From: Algibacter mikhailovii
GTDB lineage: Bacteria > Bacteroidota > Bacteroidia > Flavobacteriales > Flavobacteriaceae
Reading direction: 5' to 3'
NCBI RefSeq assembly: GCF_014651495.1
Contig: NZ_BMWZ01000003.1
Location: forward strand, 372,001-436,000
Length of the DNA stretch: 64,000 nucleotides
The notes under the pieces were generated by a model, which had not been told where the DNA came from, ran no database searches, and worked only from the letters and a program-made list of their open reading frames with translations. Below are positions 58,475 through 64,000 of this stretch, piece by piece. Positions within the stretch are counted from its first letter, which is position 1. Each line of letters begins with the position of its first letter. The position numbers were made by a program, and so were the translations under genes.

Positions 58475-59359
58475 CTAAAACTTAATATTTAAAACCTCTT
58501 GCCTCAGTATATTACTCTCATAAAATTCAACTACCCAATTATCCCCTTTTTTAAAAATAATGGCGCTTTTACCTTCAACTAAAAACACATCCTTTAGGTT
58601 TGTCTTTCTTACTTTATAAAGCACCTTAGGGGTACTATCAACGAGTTGATAACCGTTCTCTATAGCTTGGGCATACAATACTTTATTAAACCCTTTTGTT
58701 TCAGAACTCGTAGGCGCTTTAGATTCATTTACAACAGCGGCAGTAGTAACTGCCGCTGCAGGTACAGCAATTGCAGCACCTGATGGCGATGTTCCCGGGC
58801 TACTAACAACCCCTTGATTTTTTTCGCTTTCTAACTGTTGGATTTGTTGCTTTAATTCTTTTATTTCTTCTGATTCACTGTCCGCTGCTCCTGCCGTAGC
58901 CGATATGGCCAGAGCATTATCACTTGGCGCATAGGCGTAATTAACGGTCTCTAACGACTCAAAAGCATTTCGTAACGCCTTGGTATACGCCACTTTATAT
59001 TCTTTATCTCTACTCGTGCCAATTTCTGACTCATAAATCAGCTTATCATTACAGTCATTCAAAATAATTTTCAATTTCGTAGTAAACATTCCTGAATCTT
59101 TAAATACATCAGCATTCATGGCTAAACATCTATTACTATTTAAATCTTGAGGATAATCTGAACCTTGCATCAACGCGGTAAACCCATATTTTTCAAATAA
59201 AAATTTGGACAATGAATTTAATTGATATTGGTCATTCTCCTTTAAAAAGTCATACTTGTTTGGAACAATGACATACTTATAATCATTCACACTCGATTGA
59301 GAAAACAAGGATGTTATTAAAAAACATGTCATCAAAATGGTAAAAATATTCGTCTTCAT
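58475..59359 (-). CDS. Uncharacterised secreted protein
   Basis: I do not recognise this 294-residue protein beyond general resemblance to Flavobacteriaceae conserved hypotheticals. It has a signal peptide (about 1-20, ending SLFSQ). Residues 25-145 form an alpha/beta-looking domain with VIVPNKYDFLKENDQY and a conserved-looking LNDCNDKLIYESEIGTSR. A coiled-coil-like Glu/Gln/Lys segment and a low-complexity Ala/Val/Ser/Pro linker (about 165-220) lead to a C-terminal beta domain ending VLNIKF. It overlaps the preceding DUF5723 gene by four bases (ATGA), so both are translated together. A role in the envelope with that protein is plausible. Confidence 0.7.
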   Translation of the reverse strand: MKTNIFTILMTCFLITSLFSQSSVNDYKYVIVPNKYDFLKENDQYQLNSLSKFLFEKYGFTALMQGSDYPQDLNSNRCLAMNADVFKDSGMFTTKLKIILNDCNDKLIYESEIGTSRDKEYKVAYTKALRNAFESLETVNYAYAPSDNALAISATAGAADSESEEIKELKQQIQQLESEKNQGVVSSPGTSPSGAAIAVPAAAVTTAAVVNESKAPTSSETKGFNKVLYAQAIENGYQLVDSTPKVLYKVRKTNLKDVFLVEGKSAIIFKKGDNWVVEFYESNILRQEVLNIKF

Positions 59360-60768
59360 TTTTTATTAAAAATATAGTTAAACCCTAACTGTAAAGATAA
59401 ACCTTCTGCATTATAAATGTTTTCATATTGCAAAAAATTATCAGCCATTACATAAAACCCAAAACCACTTAATTGTGCAGCTACTCCCAAGCCTAAATTA
59501 TAAAAAGAATAGGAATCTAGTGTATAGGTCCCTTTTAAACTTAAACCCTCAAATAATTTCCTATAATAATATACGGTAAGCGCCATTTGAGGCTGCTTTG
59601 GTCTACTTATGGCATACAACTGTGCTCCCACTGCATTTAAATATCCACTATCTTCTGTAGTGCAATCGCAATCTTTTTTCTTTTTCTTTCCAAAAGTATA
59701 ATTAAGAGAGCCATTAAATTTAATTGGGCGCCATGTAGTATATTTAGTGCCTGTAGTGTCCACATCAAATAAGTCTTCAAAATCCTCTTTCAAGGCGTCC
59801 CAATAATCCTGAGCAGATTGCCCATTAGCAACATCTGGAAAAAGGGGATTAATACCCTCAAACACATAATTTCCATTAACGACATAATTTTCAACATCTT
59901 TAGAATGGCTAATAAAACCAACATCCAACACACTCCCATCAAGTCGCCACTGATCTGTGATATTATATGTAAACCCTACATCAAACCCAAGGCCTAAATT
60001 ACCACCAAAAAAGGCTCGCTTACTTATTTCTTTTAGGTCCTCGTTAAAACCTGAATTATCATCACTAGTTAAACTGGCAATCCCAGAGGTTCTAACCTGC
60101 ATATCTAAATTAAAAATATGTTCGTAAATATTATTAGTACCCCGACGTGTGGTAAAACTGCCCTTATTTTTAGTTGCATCAATATCAACAACACTAGAAT
60201 ACAACTTGCCTCTTATACCATAATTAAAACGGCTGTTAACTTTTTTATTATAGCCTAAATGAAATACCGAAACCACTTCTGCCCTAGCACTTAAATCACC
60301 GGCATTAAAAACCCTATTTATATTATTTTGGTTGCCTTCTAAGGCTAACTCAATATAATCGGTAGGAATATAACTTATGACATCAAGCTCTTGATAAACA
60401 CCAAAACTTAAATATTCTGTTTTTTCGAAAGTGTTACCAATAGCAAAACCTCCTGAAAAGACTTCTAACTGCTCGTTAGCACTTAAAAAATCCCTTGAAT
60501 CTGAATTATAAACGACGCTTCTAAATTTTTCATTAAAATTGACCCCATTAGCAGAAAAGAGATCGTATACTGTAGGGCCTGAGGTACCGCCATTAATATG
60601 CACATGAGACAATAAAGGTACTCCAATATACCCCATATTTGACACTTCTGCTCCAGGGTTTAGCAATAAGGATTGTGGAATTTCATTAAATCCATATAAA
60701 ATCTGTTTGTTCTGCGCAACAGAATATACACAGAGAAAAAACAGTAAGTATGCCCTATGCTTTTTCAT
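59356..60768 (-). CDS. DUF5723 family probable outer membrane protein
   Basis: This 470-residue protein resembles DUF5723 proteins, a Bacteroidota group related to PorP/SprF-like and other outer membrane barrels. It has a signal peptide (1-18, ending SVAQ), the opening motif ILYGFNEIPQSLLLNPGAEV near 23-42, repeated amphipathic strands, the KKKKKDCDC insertion near 367 and a C-terminal QLGFNYIFNKK. Substrate and partner are unknown. Four-base overlaps join it to the lipoprotein gene before it and the secreted-protein gene after it. Confidence 0.8.
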   Translation of the reverse strand: MKKHRAYLLFFLCVYSVAQNKQILYGFNEIPQSLLLNPGAEVSNMGYIGVPLLSHVHINGGTSGPTVYDLFSANGVNFNEKFRSVVYNSDSRDFLSANEQLEVFSGGFAIGNTFEKTEYLSFGVYQELDVISYIPTDYIELALEGNQNNINRVFNAGDLSARAEVVSVFHLGYNKKVNSRFNYGIRGKLYSSVVDIDATKNKGSFTTRRGTNNIYEHIFNLDMQVRTSGIASLTSDDNSGFNEDLKEISKRAFFGGNLGLGFDVGFTYNITDQWRLDGSVLDVGFISHSKDVENYVVNGNYVFEGINPLFPDVANGQSAQDYWDALKEDFEDLFDVDTTGTKYTTWRPIKFNGSLNYTFGKKKKKDCDCTTEDSGYLNAVGAQLYAISRPKQPQMALTVYYYRKLFEGLSLKGTYTLDSYSFYNLGLGVAAQLSGFGFYVMADNFLQYENIYNAEGLSLQLGFNYIFNKK

Positions 60769-61328
60769 TCGGCAGCCGCTATCTTGAAATAAAAATTAGA
60801 AGAAGATTGTAATTCAACCCTTCCCGTTATGTCATCAGGAATAGGATCTTCAGCTATCAACCTTAAAGTAAAAACAATTTTTATTGTACTTTTCAAAGCT
60901 AATAACGTGTCCCCCTCAAAGGTCTCGATATATTCTGTAAAGACTTCACTCCCTTCAACAGCAGCCTCTTGTTCAATTGAAAAGCGGTGAACTAAAACAT
61001 CTAAATCATCTAAAAAGTCTACTTGTAAATTAACATCTCTATTCAAAGCATTCTTGCCAAGAAAAACAAATTCAGCTTTTACTAAGTTTTCAACAATAAA
61101 GGTATCTGTAAAGAGGTCTATTATTAAAAATTCCTGAATAATGTCAATTTCGGAACCAGATTCCACAAAGCTAGATGCCGACTCATCAAAAAACACCAAA
61201 CTAGATGACATTACAGGAGTCAACTCCAAATCATTGGCCTGGTCAAAATCAACTTCTTTAACACAAGAAAAAAATAACAAAACCAAAATTAAAGGTAAAC
61301 ATGGCTTTTTTATAGATCTGGGAATCAT
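60765..61328 (-). CDS. Hypothetical lipoprotein
   Basis: This 187-residue protein has no family I can name. It starts with a basic stretch and a hydrophobic segment ending LFFSC, so Cys22 is a likely lipidation site. The mature part is acidic and beta-rich. It begins with VKEVDFDQANDLELTP, a pattern seen in lipoproteins encoded beside DUF5723 genes, and ends NFYFKIAAAE. It overlaps the DUF5723 gene by four bases and follows the yjjG-like gene by 22, so it probably works with its downstream neighbours at the outer membrane. Confidence 0.75.
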   Translation of the reverse strand: MIPRSIKKPCLPLILVLLFFSCVKEVDFDQANDLELTPVMSSSLVFFDESASSFVESGSEIDIIQEFLIIDLFTDTFIVENLVKAEFVFLGKNALNRDVNLQVDFLDDLDVLVHRFSIEQEAAVEGSEVFTEYIETFEGDTLLALKSTIKIVFTLRLIAEDPIPDDITGRVELQSSSNFYFKIAAAE

Positions 61329-61350
61329 AAAATTGAAGGGGCTTAATATG

Positions 61351-62040
61351 TTACAGATACCTTTTTAACGCAGAAAGCGCATCAATTTGTATAACATCCT
61401 CACTAATTTTTGTTTTTCTTGTATCAAAAAACACAACATTCATACCTACATCCATGGCCCCGAGTATATCGGCTTCATAACTATCACCTATCATAATACT
61501 CTGAGAAATATTGGCCTTAGCCGAATTTAATGCATATTTAAATATCTTAGGGTTAGGTTTCTTAACACCTACCATTTCAGAATTAGTTACCGTTTTAAAA
61601 TATTTAATAATATTTGAATTGGTCAATTTTTTATGTTGCACTTCATCAAAACCATTAGTAATAATATGCAAATTATAATTCAAACTTAAATAATCAAGAA
61701 TGTCATGCGTATTCTCAAATAAATAATTGAATGATGTTAAATACGTTATATAATCTTCAGAAAGCTTATAAATAATGTGTTCCTCTATTTTATAATTAAT
61801 GGCTTGAAACGTCTCATTGAGTCTTACAAATCTTAAATCTTCCTTTTCAATAAGACCTTCTCTATAGAGTTTCCAATACTTCAAATTAATAGGCTCATAA
61901 TGCGAGACAAACTCTTGGAGGGGCACTTCTATATTATTTAGACTAAAAATTTTTTCAAATGTCAATGCCGAATTCTTATCAAAATCCCAAAGCGTATGAT
62001 CTAAGTCAAAAAAAACATCCTTTATGTTATTAATTTTCAT
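61351..62040 (-). CDS. YjjG-like HAD phosphatase (noncanonical nucleotidase)
   Basis: This 229-residue HAD-superfamily protein has motif I DLDHTLWDFDKNS near 12-24 with the nucleophilic Asp, motif II around HIITNGF (T/N at about 122), motif III with the Lys of GVKKPNPKIF, and motif IV MIGDSYEADILGA near 183. The FDLDHTLWDFD opening matches the YjjG/TIGR02254 group, which dephosphorylates noncanonical pyrimidine nucleotides. The substrate is inferred from the family. The start overlaps the deacetylase-like gene by 11 bases. Confidence 0.85.
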   Translation of the reverse strand: MKINNIKDVFFDLDHTLWDFDKNSALTFEKIFSLNNIEVPLQEFVSHYEPINLKYWKLYREGLIEKEDLRFVRLNETFQAINYKIEEHIIYKLSEDYITYLTSFNYLFENTHDILDYLSLNYNLHIITNGFDEVQHKKLTNSNIIKYFKTVTNSEMVGVKKPNPKIFKYALNSAKANISQSIMIGDSYEADILGAMDVGMNVVFFDTRKTKISEDVIQIDALSALKRYL

Positions 62041-63331
62041 CGACTGAATTTAATATTAAATTAAACAATTCTTTAAAGCCCTTCCATCTCATATCATCAC
62101 CAAAGGTATAATTATGAAAAACAGGAATAAACGAGCCATTTACCTGCTTAACCTCATCAATCATTTCATTTAAAACCTTTTTCTTATCCAGAAGTGATTT
62201 GTGTTTCAGTAAAGCATAATCCATCACTTGATAAGGAAATACCATTAAGGGTGTTTGTACTTCATAATCTAAATCGTAAAATAAAAATGGTGAACAAGAA
62301 CCTGCTCTAAACCCAATTTGATTGACATAGCCCATGGTATAATCTTCCTGAACTTCAAGAGTTATCAAGTTTCTGTAAGCATCAGGTAAATTAAGTTTTG
62401 AAAAAGATTGCCTTGTAGCCTTTAAATTGGTGTTTAAGATTTCCTCCATTTTTATTTTTTCTTTTTTTAATGTTGAGCTATTCTCAATGGCAAGAAAAGA
62501 AACCTTAAGACCAACTCTACAATAATCTCCAACGTGTTTGATAAGAGAAACAAACTTCTTTTTATTTGGATTTATACCTTTATCATAAGTAGAATAATCA
62601 CCAATTAGAAAAAAGAATAGAAATTTGTACTTAGAGTGTCTTTGTCTATTTATAATATATTTAAATGTATCATAGGGATCATGTTTAAACCCTAGCAGAA
62701 CTATAAACCTAAGGTATAAGCTTTTAATTTTTAGTCTAAAAAGGTCTGCCGTGATCCCACCAAAATTACGCATCAAACCTTTTAATTTATAATTATACGG
62801 ACTTGGTACATCTATAACAGGAATAATATTATATGTTCTTTCAGGAAAAACAAATTCTGGAAACTGTTTTTGCAAAGCATCTTTAAATTTATAAGCCCAA
62901 ATATCAACAACAGGTTGATGTAAAAAGCCTTCGTTAAAAGCAAGACTTTCTTTAGCTGAAAACCGTCCGTATTCATCCTTTACATGAGGCAGATATTCTT
63001 CATAACGCGATAGTAAATAGAAAGAAGCCGAAAAAATATCAAAAGGAATGGAACACTTTTCGCCTATATAAAAGAAACACTTTGTAGTATCCCAGGAATG
63101 GACATTAATATCAACATCTCCTAGGCCTTGCTCAAATAAGATATCATGACTCTTAACAAAAAACTCATTACCAAGTTGTTGCTTTGCATAGGACATTTTC
63201 AAACTGTCATGTGCAATAAACTCTTCAATTTTAGCAGTAAAACCAACCTTTATACCCAGTACGCGGGTACAAATATGTTTAAAAACATAATTTAATCTTG
63301 GTGATTTTTTTTTTGTATAAACTAGAAGCAT
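62030..63331 (-). CDS. Polysaccharide deacetylase-like protein (DUF7033 type)
   Basis: This 433-residue protein is annotated by resemblance to Bacteroidota polysaccharide deacetylase family proteins with an N-terminal DUF7033. The N-terminal 180 residues contain IPFDIFSASFYLLSRYEEYLP and VDIWAYKFKDAL. The second half has the NodB-like barrel hints PVIDVPSPYN near 196 and GFRAGSCSPFLFYDL near 345. The usual catalytic Asp-His-His metal motif is not clear: the opening Asp motif is present, but I do not see the standard HSxxH, so activity is doubtful. Its ATG overlaps the radC stop by one base (TAATG). Confidence 0.75.
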   Translation of the reverse strand: MLLVYTKKKSPRLNYVFKHICTRVLGIKVGFTAKIEEFIAHDSLKMSYAKQQLGNEFFVKSHDILFEQGLGDVDINVHSWDTTKCFFYIGEKCSIPFDIFSASFYLLSRYEEYLPHVKDEYGRFSAKESLAFNEGFLHQPVVDIWAYKFKDALQKQFPEFVFPERTYNIIPVIDVPSPYNYKLKGLMRNFGGITADLFRLKIKSLYLRFIVLLGFKHDPYDTFKYIINRQRHSKYKFLFFFLIGDYSTYDKGINPNKKKFVSLIKHVGDYCRVGLKVSFLAIENSSTLKKEKIKMEEILNTNLKATRQSFSKLNLPDAYRNLITLEVQEDYTMGYVNQIGFRAGSCSPFLFYDLDYEVQTPLMVFPYQVMDYALLKHKSLLDKKKVLNEMIDEVKQVNGSFIPVFHNYTFGDDMRWKGFKELFNLILNSVDEN

Positions 63332-64000
63332 TACAATAAGTTTTCATCGGCAAAACTAAAGTATGCATTTTCAGTTATAATTAGGTGATCTAGTACTTTT
63401 ATATCTATACTCAATGCTGCTTTTTTTAACTTTTGCGTAATTAGCTTATCCGGTTCACTGGGCTTTAAGGTCCCAGAGGGATGATTGTGACAAAGAATAA
63501 GACCTGTTGCACCCACCTCTAATGCCATTTTAAGTACGAGTCTAACATCAACAAGGGTTCCAGTCATACCGCCTTTACTTAACTGGTTTTTAAATATAAC
63601 TTTATTGGAATTACTTAGGTAGATTATCCAAAATTCTTCGTGTTGCAAATCACCTAAGATGGGTTGCATCATTTCAAATACAGAAACACTAGACGTAATA
63701 ATTAATTTCTCCATGGCTTTCTCTCCTCTGCGTCTTCTCCCTAATTCTAAAGCAGCAACAATAGTTATTGCTTTAGCCTCCCCAATACCTTTAAAATCCA
63801 TAAGCTGTTTAACAGACCGTTTTCCCAACTCATTAAGGTTATTATTCGTACTCGCCAAAATGCGTTTACATAAAGCTACAGCGCTTTCATCTTTATTCCC
63901 AGATCCTATTAAAATGGCGACCAGCTCAGCATCACTAAGCACTTGCTTTCCTTTATTCAATAATTTTTCACGGGGTTGATCGTCTTGACTCCAATTTTTT
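63331..64000 (-). CDS. radC: RadC family JAB-domain protein (5' end outside the window)
   Basis: RadC-type proteins carry a JAB/MPN metalloprotease-like domain; the role in DNA repair once proposed is not established. The frame continues through the window edge (reading NWSQDDQPREKLLNKGKQ), so the true start lies beyond 64000 and a few N-terminal residues are missing. Visible parts are an HhH-like N-terminal region with LMDFKGIGEAKAITIVAALELGRRR, and the JAMM motif: Glu in the HEEFWIIYLS strand, then LCHNHPSGTLKPSEPD with His-X-His, Ser and Asp. It heads the overlapping minus-strand run. Confidence 0.92.
   Translation of the reverse strand, partial: KNWSQDDQPREKLLNKGKQVLSDAELVAILIGSGNKDESAVALCKRILASTNNNLNELGKRSVKQLMDFKGIGEAKAITIVAALELGRRRRGEKAMEKLIITSSVSVFEMMQPILGDLQHEEFWIIYLSNSNKVIFKNQLSKGGMTGTLVDVRLVLKMALEVGATGLILCHNHPSGTLKPSEPDKLITQKLKKAALSIDIKVLDHLIITENAYFSFADENLL

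Overview
The window looks like a core-genome stretch of an AT-rich member of the Bacteroidota, most probably the family Flavobacteriaceae. This rests on SusC/SusD pairs with a carboxypeptidase-regulatory-like N-terminal domain, a type IX secretion (T9SS) C-terminal sorting domain, DUF1800/DUF1501 and DUF5723 proteins, Bacteroidota-type promoters (TTTG or TTG, about 19 nt, TAnnTTTG), few Shine-Dalgarno sites, and a gene order in which rplQ is followed by carA, eno and gltA. I cannot name the genus or species.

Layout. 11-5571 (+): compact cluster of a HerA-like ATPase, a lipoprotein, a YitT membrane protein, a cupin, an alpha/beta hydrolase, an RluF-like pseudouridine synthase and a VOC protein. 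5564-8564 (-): a TIGR02206-type membrane protein, folD and ffh. 8837-16670: an accessory-looking segment holding a frameshifted acetyltransferase-like gene, a decayed copy of the 3' part of argS, a DUF1800/DUF1501 pair and a lipoprotein, closed by the intact argS in the same orientation. The two argS sequences therefore form direct repeats around about 4.4 kb of (+) strand genes. 17049-19118 (+): a TPR sensor histidine kinase. 19134-25316 (-): two amidinotransferase-fold enzymes (CtlX-like and arginine deiminase/DDAH-like), gltA, eno and carA.

25401-42679 (-): the str, S10, spc and alpha ribosomal clusters as one block running from rpsL to rplQ, with fusA, secY, infA and rpoA. tuf, adk and map are absent. 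A near-ideal promoter precedes rpsL and a terminator follows rplQ; hairpins in the rpsJ-rplC, rpsN-rpsH and rpsK-rpsD gaps may be internal control points. rpmJ and rpmD, short genes easily missed, are both present.

42857-55196 (+): a BamA/TamA-family outer membrane protein, then two SusC/SusD pairs; the second is followed by a small lipoprotein with a Calx-beta-like sequence. No carbohydrate-active enzyme or regulator is linked to them, so the substrate is unknown. 55378-58304: rlmB, a rhomboid protease and rarA. 58475-64000 (-): a tightly overlapping six-gene run of radC (cut by the window edge), a polysaccharide-deacetylase-like gene, a YjjG-like HAD phosphatase, and three uncharacterised envelope proteins (lipoprotein, DUF5723 protein, secreted protein).

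I saw no tRNA, rRNA, CRISPR array, transposase, integrase or phage gene. The least explained parts are the argS-flanked island, the hairpins inside the ribosomal block, and the three-gene envelope module at the end. None is proven to be a new system.
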